Made by a program: the position numbers and the translations under genes
Origin: Pseudomonadota bacterium
Lineage (GTDB): Bacteria > Pseudomonadota > Alphaproteobacteria > Azospirillales > Azospirillaceae
Length of the DNA: 64,000 nucleotides
Reading direction: 5' to 3'
Assembly: GCA_023411035.1 (NCBI GenBank)
Contig: JAEYPE010000170.1
Location: 25,790-89,789 of the forward strand
Notes under the pieces: model-generated
Told to the model about the DNA's origin: nothing
What the model saw: only the letters and a program-made list of their open reading frames with translations
Database searches by the model: none
In this document: in pieces, positions 9,685-20,910 of the stretch
How positions within the stretch are numbered: the first letter of the stretch is position 1
Layout of the letters: each line of letters begins with the position of its first letter

Positions 9685-11486
9685 ACGTTCCGCCGCCCGG
9701 CATCGATCCCGCGCACGGCGCCTATGGCGTTCCGCCCCCGGCTTCCAAGCCGCGGACGTCGCTGTCGGTCGCGCTGGAGCAGGGCCGGAACCGGCTGATG
9801 GTGACCGCGGCCATGGTCGCCGTGGTCTTTACCGCCATCGGCGTGAAGCTGGTGGACGCGACCCTGTTCAACCACGCGTCGGAGCCGCGCCCGCGCATGG
9901 CCGCGGAGGTGGACGCCCCGCCGGTCAACCGCGCCGACATCGTGGACCGCAACGGCAACCTGCTGGCGACCTCGCTCGCCACGCAGTCGCTCTACGCCGA
10001 CCCGAAGCTGATCAGCCGTCCGGACGAGGTGGCGCGCAAGCTGACCACCGTCCTGCCGGAGTTGGACTACAAGGATCTGCTGACCAAGCTCACCGGCGAC
10101 AAGCGGTTCGTCTGGATCAAGCGCAACCTGACGCCCAAGCAGCAGGCGGCGGTGTTCCGGCTGGGCCTGCCCGGCGTCTATTTCGAGCGGGAGGAGCGCC
10201 GCTTCTACCCGGCCTCCAACCTGACCTCCCATCTGGTCGGATTCACCGGCGTGGACAACAACGGCCTCGCCGGGGTGGAGCAGCAGTTCAACAAGCGCCT
10301 GACCGCCGACCCGAAGCCGTTGCAGCTTTCGATCGACCTGCGCCTTCAGCACATCATGCGGAAGGAATTGCAGGCGACGATCGAGGAGTTCAGCGCGATC
10401 GGCGCCACTGGCATCGTCTACGACGTGCGCAACGGCGAGGTCCTGTCGATGATCTCGTTGCCCGACTTCGATCCGCACAACCCTACGGGATTGGACCCGG
10501 ACACGCTGTTCAACCGGGCGACGCTCGGCGTGTACGAGATGGGCTCCACCTTCAAGATCTTCAACACGGCGATGTCGCTGGATTCGGGCAAGATCCGCGT
10601 GTCCGACACCTTCGACACCATCAACAACATCCAGGTCGGCCGCTTCACGATCCGCGAATACCATCCCTTCCGTCACAACCTGACCGTGGCGGAGGTGTTC
10701 CAGGAATCGTCCAACCTCGGCTCGGTGCGCATGGCGATGTCGCTCGGCGTGCAGCACCAGAAGTCCTTCATGACCAAGCTGGGCTTCACCCGCCCGACCG
10801 CGCTGGAACTGCCGGAGAACGGCTGGCCGCTGGTGCCGAACCCGTGGCGGGAGGTCAACGCCATGACCATCTCCTTCGGCCACGGCATCTCGGTCAGCCC
10901 GATGCACTCGGTGAACGCCGCCGCCGCGATCATCAACGGCGGCGTGCTGCACCCCCCGACCCTGCTGAAGCGCGACCCCGCGGCGGAGATTCCGGGCGAA
11001 CAGGTCATCAGCCCGAAGACCTCGGCCATGATGCGCCGGCTGTTCCGCTTCGTGGTCACCGACGGCACGGCCAAGGCCGCCAACGCCAAGGGCTACGTCG
11101 TCGGCGGCAAGACCGGCACGGCGGAAAAGCAGAAAGGCCGGCATTACGCCAAGAACTCCCGCATGTCGTCGTTCCTCGGGGCGTTCCCGATGCACGACCC
11201 GCGCTACATCGTCTATGTGCTGGTGGACGAGCCGAAGGGCACCAAGAAGACCTACGGATTCGCCACCGGCGGCTGGGTCGCCGCCCCGGCGGTGGGCCGC
11301 ATCGTGAAGCAGATCGGCCCGCTGCTGGGCGTCCAGCCGGTGGACGAGACCGCCCCCGACGTCATCAACGCCACCTTCATCAATGCCCTCGGCCAGACCG
11401 TCCCGCCCGCCCCATCGCCCCTGCCCGCCCAACCGAAAGGCAGCACCGTTGCTTCTGTCCCACCTGCTGGCAACAAGCCGCGCTGA
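9681..11486 (+). CDS. ftsI: Peptidoglycan D,D-transpeptidase FtsI (PBP3)
   Basis: A 601-residue class B penicillin-binding protein, the septal transpeptidase. A short Pro-rich cytosolic tail precedes one transmembrane helix (about residues 38-56). The pedestal begins with RADIVDRNGNLLATSL. The penicillin-binding motifs are STFK (S289-K292, catalytic serine), SSN (343-345) and KTG (477-479 in GGKTGTAEK). The periplasmic enzyme cross-links septal peptidoglycan with FtsW as the glycosyltransferase partner. Its last 38 bases overlap the TTG start of murE. Length is normal for the family. Confidence 0.97.
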   Translation: MNVPPPGIDPAHGAYGVPPPASKPRTSLSVALEQGRNRLMVTAAMVAVVFTAIGVKLVDATLFNHASEPRPRMAAEVDAPPVNRADIVDRNGNLLATSLATQSLYADPKLISRPDEVARKLTTVLPELDYKDLLTKLTGDKRFVWIKRNLTPKQQAAVFRLGLPGVYFEREERRFYPASNLTSHLVGFTGVDNNGLAGVEQQFNKRLTADPKPLQLSIDLRLQHIMRKELQATIEEFSAIGATGIVYDVRNGEVLSMISLPDFDPHNPTGLDPDTLFNRATLGVYEMGSTFKIFNTAMSLDSGKIRVSDTFDTINNIQVGRFTIREYHPFRHNLTVAEVFQESSNLGSVRMAMSLGVQHQKSFMTKLGFTRPTALELPENGWPLVPNPWREVNAMTISFGHGISVSPMHSVNAAAAIINGGVLHPPTLLKRDPAAEIPGEQVISPKTSAMMRRLFRFVVTDGTAKAANAKGYVVGGKTGTAEKQKGRHYAKNSRMSSFLGAFPMHDPRYIVYVLVDEPKGTKKTYGFATGGWVAAPAVGRIVKQIGPLLGVQPVDETAPDVINATFINALGQTVPPAPSPLPAQPKGSTVASVPPAGNKPR

Positions 11487-12921
11487 CGCGGCCTCCTCCG
11501 CCATCGAGGGGCCCGCCGTCGAGGTGACCGGGCTGACCGCGGACAGCCGCGCGGTCAGGCCCGGTTTCGTCTTTGCGGCCCTGCCCGGCGCGAAGACGGA
11601 CGGGCGCGCCTTCATCCCCGACGCGCTGGCCCGCGGCGCCGTCGCGGTGGTGGCGCCCAAGGGAACCGCCCTGCCCGCCGGCAGCGCCGCCGCGCTGATC
11701 GAGGACGACCAGCCGCGCCTGCTGTTCGCGCGTCTGGCCGCGGCCTTCCACGGGCGGCAGCCGGACACGGTGGTGGCCGTGACGGGCACCAACGGCAAGA
11801 CATCCACCGTCCAGTTCGCCCGCCAGATGTGGGACCTGATGGGTCTGAAGGCGGCCAGCATGGGCACGCTGGGGCTGATCGGGCCGGGGCTGGACGAATA
11901 TGGCGGGATGACCACCCCCGACCCGGTGTCGCTGCACCGCGACCTTGCCGCCGTGAAGGACAAGGGGATCGAGCATCTGGCGATGGAGGCGTCCAGCCAC
12001 GGGCTGGAGCAGTTCCGGCTGGACGGCGTGGTTCTGAAGGCCGCGGGCTTCACCAACCTGACCCGCGACCATCTCGACTATCACGGCACCATGGAGGCCT
12101 ATCTCCAGGCCAAGGCGATGCTGTTCGGGCGGGTGTTGCCGGAAGGCGGCACCGCCGTGCTGAACGCCGACAGCGGCACCTTCGCCGAACTTTCCGGGAT
12201 TTGTTCACAACGCGGTCACCGCGTCTTCGGCTACGGTCTGGCCGGTCGCGAGATTCGGGTGAACGGGATCGAACCGCTGGCGCACGGCCAGCGGCTCGAC
12301 CTGACCGTCCTGGGCCGCGATCTCACCGTGGACCTGCCGCTGGCGGGCCGCTTCCAGGCATGGAACGTGCTGTGCGCGCTCGGTCTGGTGATCGGCTCGG
12401 GCGCGGACCGTGACGAGGCCCTGGACACCCTGACGCGCCTGGACGGCGTGCCGGGGCGCCTGCAGCACGTCGCCACGCACCCCTGCGGGGCGGCGGTCTA
12501 CGTCGATTTCGCCCACACGCCCGACGCGCTGGAAACGGTGCTGCTGGCGCTGAAGCAGCACGCCCGGAACCGCCTGATCGCGGTGTTCGGGTGCGGCGGC
12601 GACCGCGACCGCGGGAAGCGGCCGGTGATGGGGGAGCTTGCCGGCCGTCTGGCCGACCGCGCCATCGTCACCGACGACAACCCGCGCACCGAGGTGCCGG
12701 CGGCCATCCGCAAGGAGGTCCTGGCGGGCCATCCGGCCCTGGAGGAGATCGGCGACCGGCGCGAGGCCATCCGCGCCGCCGTCCGCAGCCTTCGGCCCGG
12801 TGACGTCCTGGTCATCGCCGGCAAGGGACATGAGCATGGTCAGATCGTCGGGACGGAGGTTCTGCCCTTCGACGACGCGACCGAGGCGAGGGCCGCCGTG
12901 GCGGAGGTTGGAGCAGCATGA
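11449..12921 (+). CDS. murE: UDP-MurNAc-Ala-Glu:meso-diaminopimelate ligase MurE
   Basis: A 490-residue cytosolic ligase adding meso-diaminopimelate as the third stem residue. ATP loop GTNGKTS is at residues 113-119. The DNPR motif in IVTDDNPRTE marks diaminopimelate rather than lysine specificity. The start chosen is TTG at 11449, which has a GAAAGG ribosome site 8 bp upstream and gives MLLSHLLA, the usual N-terminus; an earlier ATG at 11383 would add 22 residues read out of the ftsI tail. The start therefore lies inside ftsI, with a 38-bp overlap. Downstream, ATGA joins it to murF. Function certain; start well supported but unusual. Confidence 0.95.
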   Translation: MLLSHLLATSRADAASSAIEGPAVEVTGLTADSRAVRPGFVFAALPGAKTDGRAFIPDALARGAVAVVAPKGTALPAGSAAALIEDDQPRLLFARLAAAFHGRQPDTVVAVTGTNGKTSTVQFARQMWDLMGLKAASMGTLGLIGPGLDEYGGMTTPDPVSLHRDLAAVKDKGIEHLAMEASSHGLEQFRLDGVVLKAAGFTNLTRDHLDYHGTMEAYLQAKAMLFGRVLPEGGTAVLNADSGTFAELSGICSQRGHRVFGYGLAGREIRVNGIEPLAHGQRLDLTVLGRDLTVDLPLAGRFQAWNVLCALGLVIGSGADRDEALDTLTRLDGVPGRLQHVATHPCGAAVYVDFAHTPDALETVLLALKQHARNRLIAVFGCGGDRDRGKRPVMGELAGRLADRAIVTDDNPRTEVPAAIRKEVLAGHPALEEIGDRREAIRAAVRSLRPGDVLVIAGKGHEHGQIVGTEVLPFDDATEARAAVAEVGAA

Positions 12922-14414
12922 GCGAGGCAAGGACCGTCCTGTGGACCGCCGAGGACGCCGCCGCCGCCACCAGCGGTCAGGCGACGCGCCCCTGGACGGC
13001 GACCGGCGTCAGCATCGACAGCCGCAAGGTGGCGCCGGGCGACCTGTTCGTCGCCATCAAGGGGCCGAACTTCGACGGGCACGACTTCGTGGCGAAGGCG
13101 CTGGAGTCCGGCGCCGCCGCCGCGCTGGTCAGCACCGTCCCGCCCGGCGTGCCGGGCGACGCCTCTCTTCTGGCGGTGGAACAGGACACGCTGGCGGCGC
13201 TGGGCGACCTCGGCCACGTCGCGCGGCTGCGCACCCGGGCCAAGGTGGTGGGCGTCACCGGATCGGTCGGCAAGACCGGCACGAAGGAGGCGCTGCGCCA
13301 CGTCCTGTCGGCGCAGGGACGCACCTTCGCCACCGAAGGCAGCCTGAACAACCATTGGGGCGTGCCCCTGTCGCTGGCGCGCATGCCGGAGGACAGCGAG
13401 TTCGGCGTGTTCGAGCTGGGCATGAACCACGCGGGCGAGCTTGGCCCCCTGTCGCGGCAGGTGATGCCCGACGTCGCGGTCATCACCACGGTGGAGGCGG
13501 CGCATCTGGAGTTCTTCAGCTCCGTCGAGGCCATCGCCGACGCCAAGGCCGAGATCTTCGAGGGCATGAATCCCAACGGGGTTGCCGTTCTGAACCGCGA
13601 CAACCCGCATTTCGGGCGGCTTCTGGCCGCCGCGCGCACCCAGGGGCTGAGCCGCATATGGAGCTTCGGTTCCCACGCGGACGCCGATGCCCGTCTGGTG
13701 GACGCCTCCCTGCACGCCACCGGCAGCGACGTGACCGCGACCGTCATGGGCGAGCGCATCCGGTACCGCCTGGCCCTGCCCGGCCGGCATTGGGTGATGA
13801 ACAGCCTCGCCGTGCTGCTGGCGGTCAAGGCGCTGGGCGCCGACGTGGCCGCCGCGGCGCGCGCGCTGTCCACCATCGAGCCGGTGAAGGGCCGCGGCAC
13901 GCGCAAGCGCATCGACGCCGCCCAGGGCGCCTTCACCCTGATCGACGAGAGCTACAACGCCAGCCCCGCCGCCATGGCCGCGACCTTCGCGGTGCTCGGC
14001 ACGACCGATCCCGGTGCGGGCGGCAGGCGCCTCGCCGTGCTGGGCGACATGCGGGAGTTGGGCGACCGTGCCGACGCTCTGCACGCCGGACTGGCCGACC
14101 CGCTGCGCGCGGCGCATGTGGATGCCGTCTACGCCTGCGGCCCGCACATGCGCGCCCTGTTCGACCGTCTGCCCGCCGCCATGCGCGGCGCCTGGACGGA
14201 AACCAGCGCCGAACTGGCCCCCATCCTCACCGGCGCGGTGCGCGGCGGCGACGTGGTGCTGGTCAAGGGCTCGCTGGGCAGCCGCATGGCGACGGTGGTG
14301 GACGCCCTGTCCGCCCTCGACACCGACACCGACAACACCCGAACCGACAAGAACAACGGCACGGCGCCCGCGGCTGACACGGATCAGGCCGCGGCGCACG
14401 GACACAAAGGCTGA
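12918..14414 (+). CDS. murF: UDP-MurNAc-tripeptide:D-alanyl-D-alanine ligase MurF
   Basis: A 498-residue cytosolic Mur ligase adding the D-Ala-D-Ala dipeptide made by Ddl. Visible marks are the N-terminal [18 protein letters not shown], the ATP loop [26 protein letters not shown] and [13 protein letters not shown]. The C-terminal 40 residues are a low-complexity Asp/Thr/Asn/Ala tail ([18 protein letters not shown]) beyond the usual end of the family. The ATG overlaps the murE stop. Ten bases separate its stop from mraY. Confidence 0.96.
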   Translation: MSEARTVLWTAEDAAAATSGQATRPWTATGVSIDSRKVAPGDLFVAIKGPNFDGHDFVAKALESGAAAALVSTVPPGVPGDASLLAVEQDTLAALGDLGHVARLRTRAKVVGVTGSVGKTGTKEALRHVLSAQGRTFATEGSLNNHWGVPLSLARMPEDSEFGVFELGMNHAGELGPLSRQVMPDVAVITTVEAAHLEFFSSVEAIADAKAEIFEGMNPNGVAVLNRDNPHFGRLLAAARTQGLSRIWSFGSHADADARLVDASLHATGSDVTATVMGERIRYRLALPGRHWVMNSLAVLLAVKALGADVAAAARALSTIEPVKGRGTRKRIDAAQGAFTLIDESYNASPAAMAATFAVLGTTDPGAGGRRLAVLGDMRELGDRADALHAGLADPLRAAHVDAVYACGPHMRALFDRLPAAMRGAWTETSAELAPILTGAVRGGDVVLVKGSLGSRMATVVDALSALDTDTDNTRTDKNNGTAPAADTDQAAAHGHKG

Positions 14415-14424
14415 CCGCTCCACG

Positions 14425-15510
14425 ATGCTCTACAATCTGCTCTTCCCCCTGGCGGATGTCTTCACGCCGTTCAACCTGTTCCGGTATCTGACCTTCCGGA
14501 CGGGCGGCGCGGTGCTGACGGCGCTTGTCATCAGCTTCGTGTTCTTCCCGCGCCTGATCGCGTGGCTGAAGCGCAAGCAGGGCGAAGGCCAGCCGATCCG
14601 CTCGGACGGGCCGGAAAGCCATATGAAGAAGAAGGGCACGCCCACCATGGGCGGCCTGATGATCCTGATCGCTGTGTCGATCAGCACGCTGCTGTGGGTG
14701 GATCTGACCAACGCCTACACCTGGATCGTGCTGCTGGTGACGATCGGCTACGGGCTGATCGGCTTCGGCGACGACTATCTGAAACTGACCAAGCGCAACA
14801 CCAAGGGCCTGTCGGGCCGCTTCCGCCTGACCTGGGAGATCATCATCGGCGTCGTGGCCGCCGCCGCCATCATGTATGTTTCGGCGCCGCCGCTGTCCGG
14901 CGGTCTGGCCGTGCCCTTCGTGAAGGATTTCCTGATCCAGCTTTCCTGGTTCTTCATCCCGGTCGGCGCCTTCGTCATGGTGGGCGCATCGAACGCGGTG
15001 AACCTGACGGACGGGCTGGATGGCCTCGCCATCGTGCCGACGATGATCGCGGCGGCCTGCTTCGGTCTGATCGCCTACCTCACCGGCAACGCCATCTTCG
15101 CCAACTATCTTCAGATTCACCATGTGCCCGGTGCTGGTGAGCTTGCCGTTTTCTGCGGGGCTCTGGTCGGTGCGGGCATCGGCTTCCTCTGGTACAACGC
15201 GCCCCCCGCCATGGTCTTCATGGGCGACACCGGCTCGCTGGCTCTCGGCGGCGCGCTGGGCGCCGTCAGCGTGGTCACCAAGCACGAGATCGTGCTGGCG
15301 ATCATCGGCGGCCTGTTCGTGCTGGAAACCGTGTCGGTGATCGTCCAGGTCGCCTCGTTCAAGCTCACCGGAAAGCGGGTGTTCCGCATGGCCCCCCTGC
15401 ACCATCACTTCGAGAAGAAGGGATGGGCGGAATCCACCGTGGTCATCCGCTTCTGGATCATCGCCTCCATCCTGGCCCTGATCGGCCTGTCCACGCTGAA
15501 GCTCCGCTGA
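14425..15510 (+). CDS. mraY: Phospho-MurNAc-pentapeptide transferase MraY
   Basis: A 361-residue, roughly ten-helix inner-membrane enzyme that moves phospho-MurNAc-pentapeptide onto undecaprenyl phosphate to give lipid I. Diagnostic stretches are [14 protein letters not shown], the aspartate pair in [20 protein letters not shown] and [13 protein letters not shown]. Length equals the E. coli enzyme. The ATG at 14425 is preceded by the tail of murF; a longer in-frame reading from inside murF is not credible. Thirteen bases separate it from murD. Confidence 0.97.
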   Translation: MLYNLLFPLADVFTPFNLFRYLTFRTGGAVLTALVISFVFFPRLIAWLKRKQGEGQPIRSDGPESHMKKKGTPTMGGLMILIAVSISTLLWVDLTNAYTWIVLLVTIGYGLIGFGDDYLKLTKRNTKGLSGRFRLTWEIIIGVVAAAAIMYVSAPPLSGGLAVPFVKDFLIQLSWFFIPVGAFVMVGASNAVNLTDGLDGLAIVPTMIAAACFGLIAYLTGNAIFANYLQIHHVPGAGELAVFCGALVGAGIGFLWYNAPPAMVFMGDTGSLALGGALGAVSVVTKHEIVLAIIGGLFVLETVSVIVQVASFKLTGKRVFRMAPLHHHFEKKGWAESTVVIRFWIIASILALIGLSTLKLR

Positions 15511-15523
15511 GGGGTCCCGCCCG

Positions 15524-16927
15524 ATGATCAACCTGTTCTACATGGAAGGACTGCCGGTGGCGGTGATGGGGCTGGGCAAGTCCGGCCTCGCCACGGCGGA
15601 GGCGCTCAGCATGAGCGGCGCCGAGGTGTGGGTGTGGGACGACAACGAGGCCAGCCGCGCCGCCGCCCTGGACAAAGGGTACAAGGTCGTGGACCTGACC
15701 ACGGCGGACCTGTCGGAACTGACCACCATCGTCTGGTCGCCGGGCATCCCGCACACCCACCCGACACCCCATCCGGTGGCCCTGCGCGCCCGCGCCGCCA
15801 ACATCGAGCTGGTCTGCGACATCGAGCTTCTGGCCCGGTCGGAGCGGGATTCGGCCTACATCGGCATCACCGGCACCAACGGGAAATCCACCACCACGAC
15901 GCTGATCGGCCATGTGATGGACGCCGCCGGGCGGCGCATCGCGGTCGGCGGCAACCTCGGCACCCCGGCGCTGTCCCTCCCCTCCATGGGGGCCGGCGGC
16001 AGCTACGTGCTGGAGATGTCGAGCTATCAGCTTGAACTGACCTACTCCATCACCTTCGACGTGGCGGTCCTGCTGAACATCACGCCGGACCATCTGGCCC
16101 GGCACGGCGGCATGGACGGCTATGTCGCGGCGAAGAAACTGATCTTCCACCGCCAGACCAAGCCGCGCACCGCGGTGATCGGCGTGGACGACCCGATTTG
16201 CCGGGCCATCTGGGAAGAGCTGAAGGCCAAGGGCGATCAGGTGATCCGGCCGATTTCCGCCGAGGGTCCGGTGCCCGGCGGCGTCTACGCCGAAAACGGC
16301 TGGCTGATCGACGACACCGAGGGCAAGGCGGAGCGTGTGGCCGACCTCGCCACCTTCCCGGCGCTGCTCGGCAAGCACAACTGGCAGAACGCCGCCGCCG
16401 CCTATGCGGCCTGCAAGGCGGCGGGCGTGCCGGCCCCGGCCATCGTCGCCGCCATGACGACCTTCCCCGGACTGGCCCACCGCCAGCAACTGGTGCGGAC
16501 CATCGACGGCGTGCGCTTCGTCAACGACAGCAAGGCGACCAACGCCGACGCCACGGAAAAGGCGCTGGCGACCTTCGACCCGATCTACTGGATTCTCGGC
16601 GGTCAGGCGAAGGAGACGGGGCTGGACGGGCTGGAGGGCTACATGCCCCGCGTCCGCCACGCATTCCTGATCGGCGAGGCGTCGGACCGCTTCGCCGCGT
16701 GGCTGGAGGCCAACAAGGTCCCGCACACCCGCTGCGGCACGCTCGACGTCGCGGTCAACGCATCGGCGGAGCTGGCGCTGGCCGAAGCGCTGCCCGGCGC
16801 CTGCGTGCTGCTGTCGCCGGCCTGCGCCTCCTGGGACCAGTTCGCGAGTTTCGAAAAGCGCGGCGAAGCCTTCGCCGACGCCGTGAACCGTCTGGAAGGC
16901 AACAGCGAACCGGGAGAGCGCGCCTGA
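15524..16927 (+). CDS. murD: UDP-MurNAc-L-Ala:D-glutamate ligase MurD
   Basis: A 467-residue cytosolic ligase adding D-glutamate. The N-terminal Rossmann-like domain begins VAVMGLGKSGLATAEAL; the ATP loop is GTNGKSTTTT (residues 117-126); ADDS-type substrate residues appear in VNDSKATNADATEKAL; the C-terminal domain has LLSPACASWDQFASFEKRG, typical of MurD. The stop TGA shares its final A with the ATG of ftsW, so translation is coupled. Confidence 0.97.
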   Translation: MINLFYMEGLPVAVMGLGKSGLATAEALSMSGAEVWVWDDNEASRAAALDKGYKVVDLTTADLSELTTIVWSPGIPHTHPTPHPVALRARAANIELVCDIELLARSERDSAYIGITGTNGKSTTTTLIGHVMDAAGRRIAVGGNLGTPALSLPSMGAGGSYVLEMSSYQLELTYSITFDVAVLLNITPDHLARHGGMDGYVAAKKLIFHRQTKPRTAVIGVDDPICRAIWEELKAKGDQVIRPISAEGPVPGGVYAENGWLIDDTEGKAERVADLATFPALLGKHNWQNAAAAYAACKAAGVPAPAIVAAMTTFPGLAHRQQLVRTIDGVRFVNDSKATNADATEKALATFDPIYWILGGQAKETGLDGLEGYMPRVRHAFLIGEASDRFAAWLEANKVPHTRCGTLDVAVNASAELALAEALPGACVLLSPACASWDQFASFEKRGEAFADAVNRLEGNSEPGERA

Positions 16928-18048
16928 TGGTGACCTTCGACCGCACCGACCAATCCATCTTCGGCCGCTGGTGGTGGACGGTCGACCGCTGGCAGCTCGC
17001 CGCGCTGGCGGTGCTGATGGCGCTCGGCACGGTCCTGATCACCGCCGCCAGCCCGCCGGTGGCGGAGCGCATCGGCATCCAGGACACCTTCCATTTCGTC
17101 GAACGCCACCTGCTGATGCTGATCCCCAGCGTCGCCATCATGTGCGGCGTCTCGCTGCTCAGTCCGCGCGGCGTGCGGCGGGCGGCGCTGGTGGTCTTCC
17201 TGGTCGCGGTGGCGCTCGTCTACGCGACGCTGGTCGTCGGCGTGGAGATCAAGGGCGCGCGGCGCTGGATTCACCTGCCCGGCCTGTCCATCCAGCCGTC
17301 GGAGTTCGTGAAGCCCGCCTTCGCGGTGGTCGCGGCGTGGCTGTTCTCGCTGTCGCGCACCAATCCGGGCTTTCCCGGCACGCTCCTGTCGATCCTGCTC
17401 TACGGCTTCACGGTCGGCGGTCTGCTGCTCCAACCCGACCTGGGCATGACGGTGGTGGTGTCGGCGGTGTGGTTCTCGCAGTTCTTCCTGGCCGGGCTGA
17501 ACATCATGCTGGTCGCCGGCCTGGGCGTGCTGGGCGTCGCCGGTCTCGTCGGCGCCTATTTCACGCTGCCGCACGTCCACAGCCGCATCAACCGCTTCCT
17601 CGACCCGTCCAGCGGCGACACCTATCAGGTCAGCCGCTCGCTGGAAGCCTTCGCCAACGGCGGCCTGATGGGCACCGGCCCCGGCCAGGGAACGGTGAAA
17701 TACTCGCTGCCGGACAGCCACGCCGACTTCATCTTCGCCGTCGCGGGCGAGGAGATGGGGCTGATCTTCTGCCTCGTCATCATCCTGCTGTTCGCCTTCA
17801 TCGTGCTGCGCGGCTTCGCGCGGGTGTTCAACGACACCAACTATTTCGTTCTGCTGGCGGCGAGCGGGCTGCTGATCCAGTTCGGCCTTCAGGCGGCGAT
17901 CAACATGGGCTCCGCCCTGCACCTGATGCCGACCAAGGGCATGACGCTGCCCTTCATCTCCTACGGCGGCTCCTCGCTTCTGGCGCTGGGTTTCGGCATG
18001 GGGATGGTGCTGGCGCTGACCCGCAAACGCTTTGGCCCGGCGGAGTGA
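16927..18048 (+). CDS. ftsW: Septal peptidoglycan glycosyltransferase FtsW (SEDS family)
   Basis: A 373-residue SEDS protein with about ten membrane helices that polymerises lipid II at the septum with FtsI. Seen are GARRWIHLPGLSIQPSEFVK, the large periplasmic loop with RINRFLDPSSGDTYQVSRS and GPGQGTVKYSLPDSHADFIFA (catalytic-aspartate region), and MTLPFISYGGSSLLALG at the C-terminal end. A short charged N-terminus with FGRWWWTVDRWQ precedes the first helix. The ATG overlaps the murD stop by one base, which fixes the start. It is 7 bp from murG. Confidence 0.96.
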   Translation: MVTFDRTDQSIFGRWWWTVDRWQLAALAVLMALGTVLITAASPPVAERIGIQDTFHFVERHLLMLIPSVAIMCGVSLLSPRGVRRAALVVFLVAVALVYATLVVGVEIKGARRWIHLPGLSIQPSEFVKPAFAVVAAWLFSLSRTNPGFPGTLLSILLYGFTVGGLLLQPDLGMTVVVSAVWFSQFFLAGLNIMLVAGLGVLGVAGLVGAYFTLPHVHSRINRFLDPSSGDTYQVSRSLEAFANGGLMGTGPGQGTVKYSLPDSHADFIFAVAGEEMGLIFCLVIILLFAFIVLRGFARVFNDTNYFVLLAASGLLIQFGLQAAINMGSALHLMPTKGMTLPFISYGGSSLLALGFGMGMVLALTRKRFGPAE

Positions 18049-18055
18049 CCTGACC

Positions 18056-19216
18056 ATGGCCGATACCCAACGTCCCATCGTCCTGGCCGCCGGCGGCACC
18101 GGCGGGCACTTCTTCCCGGCGGAAGCGCTCGCGCGCGAACTGCTGGCCCGTGGCGAGGCCGTGGCGCTCGTCACCGACAAGCGCGGACAGGCCTTCGGCG
18201 ACAGCCTGCCGGAAGTACCGGTCCACCGCATCCGCTCCGCCGCGCCCGGCGGCAACCTGCTGGCCAAGATCAACGCGGCGTGGCAGATGGGCCTCGGCCT
18301 GCTGGGCGCCAACGCGCTGATGCGCCACCTGAAGCCGGCGGCGGTCGTCGGCTTCGGCGGCTACCCCTCCGTCCCCACCGTCTACGCCGCCGCCCAGGCC
18401 CGCGTTCCGGTGATGCTGCACGAGCAGAACGCCGTTCTGGGCCGCGCCAACCGGATGCTCGCCGCCGCCGCCCGCCGCATCGCCGTCGCCTTCCCGGAGA
18501 TCGCCTCCGTGAAGGAGGAGCACCGGCCGCGGATCGTCCGCACCGGCAACCCGGTCCGCCCCGCCGTCGCGGCCAAGCGCGACGCCGCCTACGCCGTTCC
18601 CGCCCCCGGCGGTCCCGTCCGCATCCTCGTGATGGGCGGCAGCCAGGGCGCCCGCGTCTTCTCCGAAGTCATCCCGGCGGCTCTGGGCCGACTGCCCGCG
18701 GAACTGCGCGCCCGCATCCATCTGGCGCAGCAGTGCCGGCCCGAGGATCTGGAGACCGCGCGCCGCTCTTACGCCGGCATGGGACTCGGCGGGCTGGAAC
18801 TGGAGAGCTTCTTCCGCGACGTGCCGGACCGGCTGGCCGGCTGCCATCTCGCCATCACGCGGGCCGGCGCCTCGACCATCGCGGAGCTGACCTGCATCGG
18901 GCGTCCGGCCATCCTGGTGCCCTACCCCCACGCCATGGACGACCACCAGACGGCCAACGCGCGGCAGCTCGCCGCCGCCGGGGCCGCGTGGCTGATGCCG
19001 CAGACGGACTTCACCGACGACGCGCTGGCCGCCCGCCTGACGGAGCTTCTGGAGTCGCCGGACGCGCTGTCCGCCGCGGCGCAGGCCGCCCATGGCTGGG
19101 GCATGGCCGACGCCGCGCGCCGGCTGGCCGATGCCGTTCTCGACATGGTCGCCAACCCGACCCCAGTCCACGCCCCAGCCCACGCCCCAGCCCACGCCAA
19201 GGAGGCCGAGGAATGA
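18056..19216 (+). CDS. murG: Lipid II synthase MurG (UDP-GlcNAc transferase)
   Basis: A 386-residue GT28 glycosyltransferase, peripheral on the cytosolic face, that adds GlcNAc to lipid I. N-terminal VLAAGGTGGHFFPAEALARE is the first G loop; others are VGFGGYPSVPTV, HEQNAVLGRANRML, VMGGSQGARVFSE and TRAGASTIAELTCIGRPAILVPYP. The start is ATG 18056, with the longer upstream reading rejected because it would overlap ftsW. The C-terminus carries three copies of an Ala-His-Ala-Pro unit from a 12-bp tandem repeat at 19161-19196, a lineage-specific tail. The stop overlaps the ATG of the small next ORF. Confidence 0.97.
   Translation: MADTQRPIVLAAGGTGGHFFPAEALARELLARGEAVALVTDKRGQAFGDSLPEVPVHRIRSAAPGGNLLAKINAAWQMGLGLLGANALMRHLKPAAVVGFGGYPSVPTVYAAAQARVPVMLHEQNAVLGRANRMLAAAARRIAVAFPEIASVKEEHRPRIVRTGNPVRPAVAAKRDAAYAVPAPGGPVRILVMGGSQGARVFSEVIPAALGRLPAELRARIHLAQQCRPEDLETARRSYAGMGLGGLELESFFRDVPDRLAGCHLAITRAGASTIAELTCIGRPAILVPYPHAMDDHQTANARQLAAAGAAWLMPQTDFTDDALAARLTELLESPDALSAAAQAAHGWGMADAARRLADAVLDMVANPTPVHAPAHAPAHAKEAEE
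19161..19196 (+). repeat. 12-bp tandem repeat, 3 copies, in the murG 3' end
   Basis: Units CCCCAGTCCACG, CCCCAGCCCACG, CCCCAGCCCACG, contiguous and in frame, encoding the PVHAPAHAPAHA tail of MurG 20 bp before its stop codon. Confidence 0.9.
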
Positions 19217-19479
19217 TAAAGGCTACGCGCAGCACCATCGCACGCCGCCGCTCGTCCCGGCCCCCCTCGTCCCGGTCTCTGGGCGACTGGCCTGCCGACA
19301 TGACGCGGACCGAAGGCGCCTGGAGCAACCGGCCCTTCTGTCCGCTTCTGCCGCGCATCGGCGCCGGCTTCCTGCGTGACCGGCTGCACGTCACCATCGG
19401 CACCCAGCCCCTTCCCTACGGCATGTCCGAAATGGCCGTGGACGCCACCCTCAGTCTGATGCTCCGCCGCGGAAAGTAA
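19213..19479 (+). CDS. Uncharacterised 88-residue protein between murG and murC
   Basis: I do not recognise the family. The ATG overlaps the murG stop (ATGA), as other dcw pairs do, and the gene ends 7 bp before murC, so it fills the slot exactly. Third codon positions are mostly G or C, as in neighbouring real genes. The first 25 residues are basic and Ser/Arg rich; the rest ([20 protein letters not shown] and [20 protein letters not shown]) looks folded, ending MLRRGK. There is no membrane segment or signal peptide. A role tied to the cell wall or division is suggested only by position. The alternative is a non-functional spacer kept open by high GC. Confidence 0.6.
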   Translation: MIKATRSTIARRRSSRPPSSRSLGDWPADMTRTEGAWSNRPFCPLLPRIGAGFLRDRLHVTIGTQPLPYGMSEMAVDATLSLMLRRGK

Positions 19480-19486
19480 TCCAATC

Positions 19487-20902
<1,416 letters not shown>

Positions 20903-20910
20903 CCGTTTCG

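Noticed and set aside
9030..12056. 1008-codon minus-strand frame opposite ftsL-ftsI-murE
   Set aside because: Shadow of three certain genes; no family motif, and long stop-free antisense frames are expected at this GC content.
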